Shown here: positions 43,836-52,941 of the stretch, one piece after another | How positions within the stretch are numbered: the first letter of the stretch is position 1 | Layout: each line of letters opens with the position of its first letter | NCBI RefSeq assembly: GCF_016862175.1 | Contig: NZ_BOML01000052.1 | Span: 1-64,000, forward strand | DNA from: Paractinoplanes durhamensis | GTDB taxonomy: Bacteria > Actinomycetota > Actinomycetes > Mycobacteriales > Micromonosporaceae | Reading direction: 5' to 3' | Length of the DNA stretch: 64,000 bases | Made by a program: the position numbers and the translations under genes | The notes under the pieces: model-generated | What the model was told of the DNA's origin: nothing | Database searches by the model: none | What the model saw: only the letters and a program-made list of their open reading frames with translations

Positions 43836-43841
43836 ATCCTA
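43836..43841 (-). promoter_or_regulatory. Leaderless -10 box (TAGGAT) of MoxR operon
   Basis: On the minus strand TAGGAT ends 6 nt before the ATG at 43829; it probably drives the whole five-gene operon. Confidence 0.55.
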
Positions 43842-43938
43842 GGAGATCAATACCCGGTGCCGCTGCCCGGCCGCCGCCCCCATCGCGGCCGATGGATCTG
43901 GTTCGATGCGATGCACATCCATCCACGGGGGAGCAGAA

Positions 43939-46407
43939 ATGACCGGGAGACGACGACGGCTCGCCATGGCGGCCGCGGTCCTGCTGACCATCACCGGCCT
44001 CGGTCCGGCGGTCGCGCAGGCGGCGGCGGTGCCCGACTTCGACTTCAACGACGCCGCGGTGGGCACGCTGCCGGCCGGCTGGTCAGTTTCGGACAGCGGC
44101 GCCACCGTCGGCGTCGTCCCGGTGCCGGATGCGGTCAACCGGAGCCTGCAGGTGACCGGGGCCGGAACCGCGACGACGACGCTGACCGCGCTCACCGGGA
44201 CGGTCCGGGCCGAGGCCCGGGTCCGCGGTTCCGGCGTGGCCGGACGCCTCGACGTGCTGACCATCGCCGGCAACGCCGGGCCGGTGGCGAGCGTCGTCAT
44301 CCGCAACGGCGACCTGGCCGGCACGGCCGCCGCCGACAACCGGTGGTATGCGATCCGGGCCGAGCTGAACACCGCCGACCGGCAGTGGGACCTCTACGTC
44401 GACGGCGCGCGGCTGATCACCGACGCGCCGTTCGAGTCGGCGTCGACCGAGCTGACCGCGCTGTCGACCGGGGTCCCGGACGGCTACGCCGGCAGCGTGA
44501 ACGTGGACGACGTGGTGGTGCGCGCGATCCCGGCGCCGTCGGTGTCGTACCTGGTCGAGGACGGTTTCAACGACGCGCCGGTCGGGGCGCCACCGGCCGG
44601 TTACCAGGCGACCGCGGGCGTCGCGGTGGTCGCCACCCCGAGCGCCGCCGACCGCAGCCTGCGCCTGGCCAAGAGCACGACCGCCGACGGGGTCAGCGCG
44701 CTGCGGTCCTTCCCCGCGCAGAGCGCCGTCTTCTTCGTGCACGCCAACCTGCGCACCGACGAGACCACCGGCACCAAGGTGGCGCTCTACCTGCAGAACG
44801 ACGCGGCCAGTCCGGTCATCTCGCTCCAGTTCGTCCAGAATCACCTTGTCTACTGGGACGGCACCACCGGCTACCAGCTGGCCACGATCACGGCCGGCGA
44901 GTGGTACACGGTGCACCTGGCGATCAACGTCACCACGCATCGGTTCGAGATCTACATCGACGGGAAGCGCTTCTCCCCCTCGGCCACCGCCGGGTCGACC
45001 TCGGTGCCGCAGTGGGTGTTCCGCGACCAGACGGCGACCAGCATCAGCCGGCTGCTGTTCGGGGTCGGCGCCGGGCAGACCGGCACGGTGATGGTGGACA
45101 ACCTGCTCGTCTACCAGAACGCCCCGGCCGACCTCGGCACGATCAAGGACGTGACCGCGTACGGCGCGGTGCCGGACGGCACGACGCTGAACACGGCGGC
45201 CATCCAGCGGGCGATCGACGAGACCCCGGCCGGCGGCACGGTCAAGCTGGACGGCGGCGCTTTCCGGACCGGCAGCCTGCGCCTCAAGTCGGACATGACG
45301 CTGTGGATCTCCCGCGGCTCGACGCTGCTCGGCAGCCAGGCCGACGCCGACTATCCACTGATCAGGAACGGCTCGCCGGAGACCGGCATCGGCGACTGGA
45401 AGGCCCTGCTCTACTCGATCGGGGCGAGCAACATCCGGATCGACGGCGGCGGCACGATCGACGGCAACGGCACCGCGGCGCAGTGGGTCAACTGCGAGGG
45501 CAGCGCCTGCGGCCTGGTCCGGCCGACCCTGCTGGCCCCGATGAGCGGCCGCGACATCAGCATCCGCAACGTGTACCTGCGCAACTCGGCGGCCTGGGCG
45601 GTGATGCCGGTCCAGGTCGACGGCCTGCTGATCGCCGACGTCAACCTGGACAGCGACCTCAAGTACAACCGGGACGGCATCGACGTGGTCGACAGCAGCA
45701 ACGTGCTGATCGAGCGAACCACGGTGTGGGCCGACGACGACGCGATCTGCCTCAAGTCGAACACCGTGGCCGGGGTCAACCACGTCACCGTGCGGCAGTC
45801 CACGGTCGCCCGGTCGACCCGGGCCAACGGCCTGAAGCTCGGCACCGCCAGCTTCGGCGCGTTCCGCGATGTCGCCATGGAGGACGTCCTGGTCAAGCAC
45901 ACCGACAAGGGCGCGATCACGGTGAACGTGACCGACGGCGGGGTGGCCGCGCAGCTGGCGTTCCGGCGGATCACCGTCGACGGTTCCCGGCTCGCCTACT
46001 TCGTGCTGCTCGGCCGCCGGACCGCCGACCGCACCAACCCGCCGCTGCCCGCCTGGGCGAGCGGAGTGCGGCTGGAGGACATCACCGCGACGCACCTCGT
46101 GGAGCCGTCCATCGTGACCGGCCAGATCATCGACGGCACCACCTACCGGGTCTACGACGTGCTGGTCAGCAACGTGCGGACCGCGGTGCCGGGTGGCGTC
46201 ACCAAGATCCCGGCCGAGCCGATCGAATACCGCGGCGAATACCCGGAGAGCAGCCTCTGGACCGCCACCGGCTACGGCATCCTTCCGGTGTACGGCCACT
46301 TCTTCCGGCACATCGACGGGCTGACCGTCCGCGGCGCCGAGACCGTGCCGACCTCGGCCGACGCGCGCCCGGCCATCGGCCTGCGGGACGTGCTGACCGC
46401 CGGGTGA
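43939..46407 (+). CDS. Secreted GH28 polygalacturonase-like enzyme
   Basis: An 822-aa exported protein. The signal peptide ends near AVAQAAA. Two LamG/concanavalin-like modules follow (about 30-205 and 210-400; DFNDAAVGTLPAGWSV and GFNDAPVGAPPAGYQA are matching starts). The C-terminal ~425 residues are a right-handed beta-helix of GH28 type, opening VTAYGAVPDGTTLNTAAIQR. The catalytic-region motifs are NRDGIDVVDSSN and ADDDAICLKSN, with GLKLGT in place of the usual GHG motif. Likely cleaves pectin or rhamnogalacturonan. GGGGAGCAG is the ribosome site. Confidence 0.85.
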   Translation: MTGRRRRLAMAAAVLLTITGLGPAVAQAAAVPDFDFNDAAVGTLPAGWSVSDSGATVGVVPVPDAVNRSLQVTGAGTATTTLTALTGTVRAEARVRGSGVAGRLDVLTIAGNAGPVASVVIRNGDLAGTAAADNRWYAIRAELNTADRQWDLYVDGARLITDAPFESASTELTALSTGVPDGYAGSVNVDDVVVRAIPAPSVSYLVEDGFNDAPVGAPPAGYQATAGVAVVATPSAADRSLRLAKSTTADGVSALRSFPAQSAVFFVHANLRTDETTGTKVALYLQNDAASPVISLQFVQNHLVYWDGTTGYQLATITAGEWYTVHLAINVTTHRFEIYIDGKRFSPSATAGSTSVPQWVFRDQTATSISRLLFGVGAGQTGTVMVDNLLVYQNAPADLGTIKDVTAYGAVPDGTTLNTAAIQRAIDETPAGGTVKLDGGAFRTGSLRLKSDMTLWISRGSTLLGSQADADYPLIRNGSPETGIGDWKALLYSIGASNIRIDGGGTIDGNGTAAQWVNCEGSACGLVRPTLLAPMSGRDISIRNVYLRNSAAWAVMPVQVDGLLIADVNLDSDLKYNRDGIDVVDSSNVLIERTTVWADDDAICLKSNTVAGVNHVTVRQSTVARSTRANGLKLGTASFGAFRDVAMEDVLVKHTDKGAITVNVTDGGVAAQLAFRRITVDGSRLAYFVLLGRRTADRTNPPLPAWASGVRLEDITATHLVEPSIVTGQIIDGTTYRVYDVLVSNVRTAVPGGVTKIPAEPIEYRGEYPESSLWTATGYGILPVYGHFFRHIDGLTVRGAETVPTSADARPAIGLRDVLTAG

Positions 46408-46448
46408 GCGGAACTCACTCACGCATCGTCGTATGGCGATCTATTTAT

Positions 46449-47420
46449 ATGTCTGCCTACGCTCCGGCCATGGCCACGTTTCGCAGAACGCTCGCCACGG
46501 CCGCCGTCGTCATCCTTGCGACGGCGGCCGTGCCCACAGCGGCCCACGCGGCGCTGCCCACCCTCGCCGTCGGCGCGACCACCTCCGCGGCCGACACCGT
46601 CGGCAGCGGCAACACCTGCGCCGGCTTCCTCGACGAACGGACCCACCTGGGCAACCTCGGCATCCGCCGGGTGTTCGCCTCGGCCGGGCAATTACCCCCG
46701 TCCAACGCCGTCAACTGCCACAACAACAACGGCGCGGTGCTCTGGTACTCGTTCAAGACGTCCTGCACGCCGGCCGGGGTCGCGGCCGGGACCTGCGACA
46801 CCGAGATCCAGAACATCGCCACGGCGATGCCGGCCGGCAGCTATCTGACCTACAACCACGAGCCCGAGAACGACATGACCGGGGTGCAGTTCGTGGCCGC
46901 GTTCCAGCGCGTCTACACGGTCGCGAAGGCGGCCAACTCGACGCTCAACGTCGTACCCATCTATATGTCTTATCAATGGCGGAGCGGGTCGACCGGCGTC
47001 ACCAACAACGGCACCGGCGGGGACCGGGAGATCCAGGACTGGCTGGTCCCGGCCGCCTACGCCGACGCGTACGGGCTGGACCTCTACTGGCAGGCCAGCA
47101 CCCGGGGCAGCGAACCGGACGACCCGGTCAGCGTGGACGCCGACCCGCGGATGATCCGCTGGTACAACGCGGTCTCCGGGCTCGGCAAGCCGCTGACCCT
47201 GCCGGAGTGGGGCATCGACGACGACCAGGGCACCCGGGCGTCCCGCGGTTCCGCCATCCGCGCCTCCCGGACATGGCTGACCAGCCACGACTTCCACATC
47301 ATCGCCTACTGGCAGCTGGACAACTGGTATCTGGGCACCAGCACGGTCCCGGCCGGCGGCTACGCCGACCCGGACGGGGTGGCCGCGTGCCAGGAACTGG
47401 TCGCCGCGGCCACGCCCTGA
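46449..47420 (+). CDS. Secreted glycoside hydrolase (GH26-like)
   Basis: An about 323-aa exported protein. The signal peptide ends near TAAHAA. The TIM-barrel-like body contains TYNHEPENDMTGVQFVAAFQ (candidate acid/base Glu) and PLTLPEWGIDDDQGT (candidate nucleophile Glu), the spacing and context of GH26 beta-mannanase-type enzymes. Starts at 46449 or 46470 are possible; neither has a ribosome site. It lies 41 bp after the GH28 gene and may be co-expressed in plant-cell-wall breakdown. GH39/GH5-like alternatives cannot be excluded. Confidence 0.7.
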   Translation: MSAYAPAMATFRRTLATAAVVILATAAVPTAAHAALPTLAVGATTSAADTVGSGNTCAGFLDERTHLGNLGIRRVFASAGQLPPSNAVNCHNNNGAVLWYSFKTSCTPAGVAAGTCDTEIQNIATAMPAGSYLTYNHEPENDMTGVQFVAAFQRVYTVAKAANSTLNVVPIYMSYQWRSGSTGVTNNGTGGDREIQDWLVPAAYADAYGLDLYWQASTRGSEPDDPVSVDADPRMIRWYNAVSGLGKPLTLPEWGIDDDQGTRASRGSAIRASRTWLTSHDFHIIAYWQLDNWYLGTSTVPAGGYADPDGVAACQELVAAATP

Positions 47421-47426
47421 CCCTTT

Positions 47427-48401
47427 TCAGCCGCGGGAACGCGGCAGGCAGCACTTCTTGTACTTGTTGCCCGACCCGCACCAGCACGCCGCGTTGCGCT
47501 CCGGCGGCCAGCTGATCCGCCGCGAACTCGCGGCCAGCTGACGCGCGTACGCCGCCCGGGTCTTCGCCTCGGCCGGGTCCCCGGTCAGCCCGTCGAGGGC
47601 ACCCGGCAGCACCGCCAGCCCGACCCGGCCCGCGCCCGCCAGCCGGACCAGTTCCGTCTCCAGGTGGGCGCGGTGCTCGTCGAAGCTCTCGCCGTACGCC
47701 GTCGCGGCCGGCCACTTCGCCCGCAGCCGCTCGAACTCGGCCTGCGGGAAGAACACCAGCTCGTGCTCGGTGGCGGCCTCCGCGGCGGTGGCGTTGGCCA
47801 GCCGGGTCTCCAGGCGCTCGGCCAGGTTGTCGTGGTTGTCGTGCGGCAGGCCGATGGCGTGCCGGATGCGGTGCCGCTGCTGGAGCAGGAAGAAGAGCTG
47901 GCCGGCGTCCTCCGCGTTGGCCGGCTCGGCGCTGTCCCGCTCGGCCAGGGTGCTCTGCACGGCCTCGGTCAGCCACTGTTCGGCGAGCCGGGCGCGCTTG
48001 CCGATGTCCAGCGCCGAGCTGAGGTAGGCGGACGCGTCCGGATAGCGGGTGAGCAGCGGGCGCAGCGGTTCGAGCTCGGCCATCGCCTCGTCGTCGTGGC
48101 CGGTCTGGAACAGGATCCGGGCGCGCAGGGCCCGGGCGGCGCCGGTCTCGCTGTCGTCCCGGGTCCCGTACGCCTCGACGGCCCGGTCCACGTAGCGCAG
48201 GGCGGCGTCGAACTTGGCCCGGCTCTCGGCGATCTCGGCCGCCAGGGCCAGGGCGTACCCGGCGTCGGCCTGGTCGGCGAGCCGCCCGGCGTCCACCGCG
48301 TCGGCGAGCTCGGCCGCGACGCCCAGCGGATCGGCCGCGCCGAGCGCCGAGCGCCGAATCTCATTCAGGTCTGCACTGGTCAAATCGGTTTTCAACGACA
48401 C
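47427..48401 (-). CDS. SEC-C motif protein with TPR-like repeats
   Basis: A 324-aa protein. The first ~200 residues are TPR-like helices (ALAAEIAESRAKFDAALRYV). The C-terminal SEC-C zinc motif CWCGSGNKYKKCC (about 308-320) is like that at the end of SecA. Such motifs bind zinc and often mediate contacts with proteins or ribosomes; the role here is unknown. GTG start with TACGGT 6 nt upstream (leaderless). Convergent with the GH26-like gene. Confidence 0.85.
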   Translation of the reverse strand: MSLKTDLTSADLNEIRRSALGAADPLGVAAELADAVDAGRLADQADAGYALALAAEIAESRAKFDAALRYVDRAVEAYGTRDDSETGAARALRARILFQTGHDDEAMAELEPLRPLLTRYPDASAYLSSALDIGKRARLAEQWLTEAVQSTLAERDSAEPANAEDAGQLFFLLQQRHRIRHAIGLPHDNHDNLAERLETRLANATAAEAATEHELVFFPQAEFERLRAKWPAATAYGESFDEHRAHLETELVRLAGAGRVGLAVLPGALDGLTGDPAEAKTRAAYARQLAASSRRISWPPERNAACWCGSGNKYKKCCLPRSRG

Positions 48402-48407
48402 GTCGAC

Positions 48408-48413
48408 ACCGTA
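48408..48413 (-). promoter_or_regulatory. Leaderless -10 box (TACGGT)
   Basis: On the minus strand TACGGT ends 6 nt before the GTG at 48401. Confidence 0.5.
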
Positions 48414-48449
48414 CTGCGATTCCCCGCGTCAATGCCGTTGATCTGGGTC

Positions 48450-49301
48450 TCACCAGCCCGCGTCGTCCAGCGCTTTGGTGGCCAGCTCGCGGCCGAGGGC
48501 GACCATCTCGGCGGCCCGGTGGAATTCCAGCACTCCGCTCGCGGTCACCGGCACGGCGATGTGTACGTCCGGCGGCAGGCCCGCCATCCGATAGCGGGCG
48601 ATCATGTCCTGCATCGCGTCCAGCGAGTTGATCACCACGTCGCTCAGCCGCAGGTCGACGGTCGGGGCCACGACGGATCTCGCCGGCAGCAGCCGAGCGG
48701 TCCAGCTGCGCTTCGCCGCCGCCCGGATCGGGGCCGCCGACTCGTGGTCCGGCCGCCGCCCGAGCAGCGAGACGGCCACCGTCAGGTCGGCCGGCACCGC
48801 CGCGGTCGGCTCGATCGGCACCGGGTTGAGCAGGCCACCGTCGGCCAGCACCCGCCCGTCCACGACCACCGGCGTGATCAGCCCCGGAATGGCGATGGAT
48901 GCCCGGATCGCCGAGCGCAGCAGCCCCTTCTGGAACCACACCTCGCGCCGGCTGGTGATGTCGGTGGCCACCGCGGTGTACGGGATCGGCAGGTCCTCGA
49001 TCATCGCGTCGGTGAGGAAGCTGCCCAGGTGATCGATCAGCCGGTCGGCCGCCAGCACCCCCGGCAGGGACCAGGTGGGATCGAGAAGCCGCAGCACGTC
49101 GCGCTGCTTGAGCCCCACCGCCCACTCGGTGAACTCGGTCAGCTGCCCCGCCGCCAGCACCCCGCCGACCAGGGCGCCCATCGACGAGCCGGCGATCGCC
49201 ACGACCTCGCAGTCGCGCTCGAGCAGCACCTGGACGACGCCGATGTGGGCGAACCCGCGGGCGCCGCCCGATCCAAGCGCCAGTGCGACCCGTCTCGTCA
49301 C
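48450..49301 (-). CDS. Patatin-like phospholipase
   Basis: A 283-aa patatin-family lipid acyl hydrolase. It has the oxyanion loop GSGGARG at residue 11, nucleophile Ser in GSSMGALVGG, and catalytic Asp in LADGGLLNP. Cytoplasmic or membrane-associated, cleaving phospholipids or acylglycerols (RssA-like). No signal peptide. GTG start, TAGCAT 6 nt upstream. Confidence 0.92.
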   Translation of the reverse strand: MTRRVALALGSGGARGFAHIGVVQVLLERDCEVVAIAGSSMGALVGGVLAAGQLTEFTEWAVGLKQRDVLRLLDPTWSLPGVLAADRLIDHLGSFLTDAMIEDLPIPYTAVATDITSRREVWFQKGLLRSAIRASIAIPGLITPVVVDGRVLADGGLLNPVPIEPTAAVPADLTVAVSLLGRRPDHESAAPIRAAAKRSWTARLLPARSVVAPTVDLRLSDVVINSLDAMQDMIARYRMAGLPPDVHIAVPVTASGVLEFHRAAEMVALGRELATKALDDAGW

Positions 49302-49307
49302 GCCCTG

Positions 49308-49313
49308 ATGCTA
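49308..49313 (-). promoter_or_regulatory. Leaderless -10 box (TAGCAT) of patatin gene
   Basis: On the minus strand TAGCAT ends 6 nt before the GTG at 49301, at the edge of the neighbouring hairpin. Confidence 0.5.
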
Positions 49314-49315
49314 GT

Positions 49316-49346
49316 GGGACTCGCACCGGTTGCCGGTGCGAGTCCC
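49316..49346 (-). terminator. Hairpin terminator of alpha/beta hydrolase gene
   Basis: GGGACTCGCACCGG (49316-49329) pairs perfectly with 49333-49346 around TTG. It lies 27 bp past the hydrolase stop, before the patatin gene. No U-tract. Confidence 0.75.
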
Positions 49347-49373
49347 GTCACCCGATCAGGCCTGGAGCCCTTA

Positions 49374-50198
49374 TCAGCCCTGCAGCCAGGCCAGCAGGTC
49401 GGCGTTGATGGTGTCCGCGTGGGTGGTCGGCATGCCGTGCGGGAAGCCCGCGTACGTCTTGAGCGTGCCGTTCTGCACCAGCGCCGCGGAGAGCGGAGCC
49501 GAGTCCTCGTACGGCACGACCTGGTCGTCGTCGCCGTGCATGACCAGCACCGGCACCGTGATCTTCTTGAGGTCCTCGGTGAAGTCGGTCTGCGAGAACG
49601 CCACGACTCCGTCGTAGTGCGCCTTGGCGCCGCCCATCATGCCCTGCCGCCACCAGTTCTGGATGATCGCCTCGTTCGGCTCCACCCCAGGCCGGTTGAA
49701 GTTGTAGAAGGCGGTCGACGGCAGATCCCGGTAGAAGCTGGACCGGTTGGTCGCCACCTGGGTCTGGATGTCGTCGAAGACCTTCTTCGGCAGGCCACCC
49801 GGGTTGGCCTCGGTCTGCACCATGATCGGCGGAACGGCGCTGATCAGCACCGCCCGGGCGACCCGGCTCTCACCGTGCCGCGCGATGTAGTGCACCACTT
49901 CGCCACCACCGGTGGAATGCCCGACGTGGACGGCGTCGTGCAGGTCGAGATGCGCGGTGACCGCGGCCAGGTCATCGGCGTAATGGTCCATGTCATGACC
50001 CTCGCTGGTCTGGGTGGACCGCCCGTGGCCGCGCCGGTCGTGCGCGACGACCCGATAGCCCTTCTGCAGGAAGAACATCAACTGGGCGTCCCAGTCATCG
50101 GCCGACAGAGGCCAGCCGTGGCTGAACACGATCGGCTGACCGGTGCCCCAGTCCTTGAAGAAGATCTCCGTGCCGTCGTTCGTGGTGATGCTGCTCAT
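49374..50198 (-). CDS. Alpha/beta hydrolase, non-haem chloroperoxidase-like
   Basis: A 274-aa alpha/beta hydrolase very close in style to cofactor-free haloperoxidases/esterases. The nucleophile Ser sits in VGHSTGGGE near residue 96, Asp in MHGDDDQVVP and His in GFPHGMPTTH near the C-terminus. HGWPLSADDWDAQ provides the oxyanion region. No signal peptide. GGGAGG upstream of the ATG. Natural substrate unknown; peroxidase activity in this family is often a side reaction. Confidence 0.92.
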   Translation of the reverse strand: MSSITTNDGTEIFFKDWGTGQPIVFSHGWPLSADDWDAQLMFFLQKGYRVVAHDRRGHGRSTQTSEGHDMDHYADDLAAVTAHLDLHDAVHVGHSTGGGEVVHYIARHGESRVARAVLISAVPPIMVQTEANPGGLPKKVFDDIQTQVATNRSSFYRDLPSTAFYNFNRPGVEPNEAIIQNWWRQGMMGGAKAHYDGVVAFSQTDFTEDLKKITVPVLVMHGDDDQVVPYEDSAPLSAALVQNGTLKTYAGFPHGMPTTHADTINADLLAWLQG

Positions 50199-50333
50199 GC
50201 GAACCTCCCGTGTGAGTTCTACTCGCCCGGCCAGTTAAACAGCTCCACCACGCCCCGGCCCCGGACTCGAAATGAACGTCACAAAACCTGTAAGTGCCAG
50301 CAAAGACACAGGTCAACCTCCAAGATCACGACG

Positions 50334-50339
50334 TACGAT
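50334..50339 (+). promoter_or_regulatory. Leaderless -10 box (TACGAT)
   Basis: TACGAT ends 7 nt before the ATG at 50347. Confidence 0.45.
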
Positions 50340-50346
50340 CGCGAGC

Positions 50347-50703
50347 ATGGCGACGATCGAGCAGCTCATGCAGGCAAATCTCCTGGAGGTCTTCAACGAG
50401 CGAGACTCCACCCGCCGCCGAGAAGCAATCACCAGGACGTACGCCCCCGAGGTCCAGTTCTCCGACCCCGACGAGATAGTCACCGGCCACGAGGCGCTGA
50501 ACGCCAAGGCCGCCAAAATCCTCGCCGGCGCCCCCGATTTCGTCTTCACCGCAGCCGGCCCCACCAGGGTCAACCACGACCTGGGCTACCTGGAGTGGAA
50601 CTTCGGCCCCGAGGGCCGGCCCCCGGTGGTGCGCGGCCTGGACATAGCCCTGGTCAAAGACGGCTTGATCACCACCGTCTACACCCTGCTCCGGACCGAC
50701 TGA
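50347..50703 (+). CDS. NTF2-like (SnoaL-type) protein
   Basis: A 118-aa cone-shaped NTF2-fold protein: helices at the start (TIEQLMQANLLEVFNERD), then YAPEVQFSDPDEIVTGHEAL and the strands DLGYLEWNFGP and GLDIALVKDGLITTVYTLL. SnoaL-type proteins include isomerases, hydrolases and ligand binders; the activity cannot be predicted here. Start 50347 fits the fold and the TACGAT box. It stands alone between the hydrolase (divergent) and a convergent hypothetical gene. Confidence 0.8.
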   Translation: MATIEQLMQANLLEVFNERDSTRRREAITRTYAPEVQFSDPDEIVTGHEALNAKAAKILAGAPDFVFTAAGPTRVNHDLGYLEWNFGPEGRPPVVRGLDIALVKDGLITTVYTLLRTD

Positions 50704-50706
50704 CTC

Positions 50707-51207
50707 TCAGCATTCCGCGGAGTCGATCGCCAGCACCGCCCCTTCGGCCATCCCGTCCAGGTCCGCAAGGTAGGGCGGCTCCCCGTCATGCACGCTGACA
50801 AAGGTCACGTCCCCCACGTAGACCACCTCGTCATCCATGTCCACGTCACTGATCGAGACGTACGCGACGGCAGCCGGATGATCCGGAAAGTCAGCATTCA
50901 GCCGGGCAAGCGCCGCCCGAGCAAAGGCAGCACCACGCCGGGCGAGCGCCGCGGCCCGAGCCTTCCCCCCGACGTCGAGATCAAGGTCCGGAATGCCACG
51001 ACCGTTAACGGCGGCCTCATAGCCGGTCACATCACTGAAGGCAGACGGCGACCCCGAGTAGGTGGCAAGGAAGCGACGCAACAGCCAGGCCCCACGCTCA
51101 TCGACGGTCCACCCGTCGTCAACGGCCCCCCGAAACAGATCCGGCAGCGAAACGTCTTCGAGCGCCGCCTCCCCCACAAGGTCCGCAAACACCGCATTGA
51201 ACCGCAT
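50707..51207 (-). CDS. Hypothetical 166-aa protein
   Basis: An acidic soluble protein, family not recognised. LPDLFRGAVDDGWTVDERGA is followed by an Ala/Arg-rich helix pair and a beta-rich end (VAYVSISDVDMDDEVVYVGD). Start 51207 was chosen because GGAAGG lies 6 nt upstream; GTG 51228 is in frame but unsupported. Convergent with the NTF2-like gene, 3 bp apart. Confidence 0.6.
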   Translation of the reverse strand: MRFNAVFADLVGEAALEDVSLPDLFRGAVDDGWTVDERGAWLLRRFLATYSGSPSAFSDVTGYEAAVNGRGIPDLDLDVGGKARAAALARRGAAFARAALARLNADFPDHPAAVAYVSISDVDMDDEVVYVGDVTFVSVHDGEPPYLADLDGMAEGAVLAIDSAEC

Positions 51208-51391
51208 ATCTGCCTTCCACCCGATCACTCACCCAGCGCTCCACACTCTTCTCGACGCCGCCGAGACCCCTGCAACGACCGGGCCGGTAGGCGAGCGGCG
51301 TGCGCCGTGCGGGTGATAGCTGCCGACCACCGAGGTGACTACGGTGAAGGGCCTCGGTTACGGAACGTAGATCTTGAAGGGGCTGTCCGCG

Positions 51392-52870
51392 GTGCCGACG
51401 TATCGATTCAACACGCCGCCAGGCTGGCCCACGCCGCCCGCGGATTGGACTCCGCCGGAGGGCTGGCAACCGGATCCGTCCTGGCCGCCCGCCCCGCAGG
51501 GCTGGCCGTGGTGGCTGCCGGAAGCGCCCGCCGCCCCGCCTCCGGACAGTAACCGGCCGGTGGTGCCGGTTGTTCATGGTCTCCCGGAGACGGCGGCGCC
51601 GCCCGCGCCGGCCGACACCGCGCGTGGCATCTTCGGTGGCAAGCGCCGGCTGGAGGAGGAGAACGAAGATCTGCGGCGCCAGCTCACCGCGGTCATGGGC
51701 CTCGACCCGTCCGCGGTCAGCGCCGAAGCCTTCCGGCTGCGCGACCAACTGCAGCGGCTGCGTGCCGAGCAGGCCACCCTCGAGGGTCAGCTGACCCACC
51801 AGCGGGCCGAGTTGGTCCGCACGTCGGAGGAGGCGGAGCTGCAGGAGGTCGGGATCTACCGGTACCAGCATCCGCTCGCCGACGCGGTCGCCTACAAGGG
51901 ACAGCTCGCCGATCTCACCGATCAGATCAAGGCCATGGCGCGCAGCGGAACAGCGGTCGAGGCCGGCAACGGATGGACGGTGAACGGCTCCACCGTCGAG
52001 GGCCGCAAGATGGTCAACGAGTACACCAAGCTCATGCTGCGCGCCTACAACGCCGAAGCCGACGGCTGCGTGGCCCGGGTCCGCCCGCACCGCCTGCACA
52101 CCACGGTCGAACGACTCGACAAGGTCGCCCACACGATCGCCCGGCTCGGCAAGACCATGGGAATTCGGGTCTCGCCCCGCTATCACCAGCTCCGCATCCA
52201 CGAGATCGGGATGACCGCGGACTACCGGGCGAAACTCGACGAGGAGAAGGAACGCGTACGCGAAGAGCGGGAACACCAGCGTGAGGAACGCGCCGCGCTC
52301 GCCGAACTCGAACGGGAGAAGGCCCGACTCGCCAAGGAACAGTCCCACTACGAGGCCGCACTGGCCAAGCTGCACGCCAAGGGCGACGCCGCGGCGGTCA
52401 GCGAGATGGAGGCGAAGCTGGCCGAGATCGGCGACGCGATCGCGGGCGTGGAGGCACGGGAGGCCAACACCCGAGCGGGTTATGTCTACGTGATCTCCAA
52501 CTACGGCGCCTTCGGCCCCGACATGGTCAAGATCGGCATGACCCGCCGCCTCGACCCCGAGGACCGCGTCCGGGAACTCGGCGATGCGTCGGTCCCGTTC
52601 CGCTTCGACACCCACGCACTGATCTTCAGCCACGACGCCGTCGGCCTCGAAGGCCAACTCCACGCCGCGCTCGCCGCCCAGCGCGTCAACAAGGTGAACG
52701 TACGGCGTGAATTCTTCTACGCGAACCCCGCCCAGGTCCGTGACCTGCTCCAGAAGATCGCCGGCCAGCACCTGCTCGCCTACCACGAAACCCCGGAGGC
52801 ACTCGAGTGGCGCTCCAGCGGCGCCACTCTCCACGACACCCAGCCACCCTCGACAACGACGATGATCTGA
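51392..52870 (+). CDS. DUF4041 and GIY-YIG (T5orf172-type) protein
   Basis: A 492-aa protein. The N-terminal ~60 residues are rich in Trp-Pro pairs (PPEGWQPDPSWPPAPQGWPW), as in actinobacterial interaction modules. A coiled-coil/DUF4041 core covers about 75-350 (RRLEEENEDLRRQL, then KARLAKEQSHYEAALAKLHA). A C-terminal GIY-YIG-like T5orf172 domain starts near residue 362 (YVYVISNYGAF, MVKIGMTRR). Such domains bind or nick DNA and occur in phages and mobile or defence genes. The GTG at 51392 follows AAGGGG; TTG 51374 is an alternative. Role unknown. Confidence 0.8.
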   Translation: MPTYRFNTPPGWPTPPADWTPPEGWQPDPSWPPAPQGWPWWLPEAPAAPPPDSNRPVVPVVHGLPETAAPPAPADTARGIFGGKRRLEEENEDLRRQLTAVMGLDPSAVSAEAFRLRDQLQRLRAEQATLEGQLTHQRAELVRTSEEAELQEVGIYRYQHPLADAVAYKGQLADLTDQIKAMARSGTAVEAGNGWTVNGSTVEGRKMVNEYTKLMLRAYNAEADGCVARVRPHRLHTTVERLDKVAHTIARLGKTMGIRVSPRYHQLRIHEIGMTADYRAKLDEEKERVREEREHQREERAALAELEREKARLAKEQSHYEAALAKLHAKGDAAAVSEMEAKLAEIGDAIAGVEAREANTRAGYVYVISNYGAFGPDMVKIGMTRRLDPEDRVRELGDASVPFRFDTHALIFSHDAVGLEGQLHAALAAQRVNKVNVRREFFYANPAQVRDLLQKIAGQHLLAYHETPEALEWRSSGATLHDTQPPSTTTMI

Positions 52871-52929
52871 CCGCCCTGCGCGCCGCCGCTGCGACGCGGC
52901 CGGTGAGGGTTGCTGTCGTGGTGAACGGT

Positions 52930-52935
52930 TAGCCT
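52930..52935 (+). promoter_or_regulatory. Leaderless -10 box (TAGCCT)
   Basis: TAGCCT ends 6 nt before the GTG at 52942; TTGCTG at 52910 is a weak -35 candidate. Confidence 0.5.
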
Positions 52936-52941
52936 GCTGGT

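Noticed and set aside
44083..46422. A 779-residue open frame antisense to the GH28 gene
   Set aside because: Low-complexity antisense composition; the sense strand has GH28 motifs and a signal peptide.
43857..46440. Long upstream part of the plus-strand frame that ends in the GH26-like protein
   Set aside because: It runs in the wrong frame through the GH28 gene; only the last ~323 codons look like protein.
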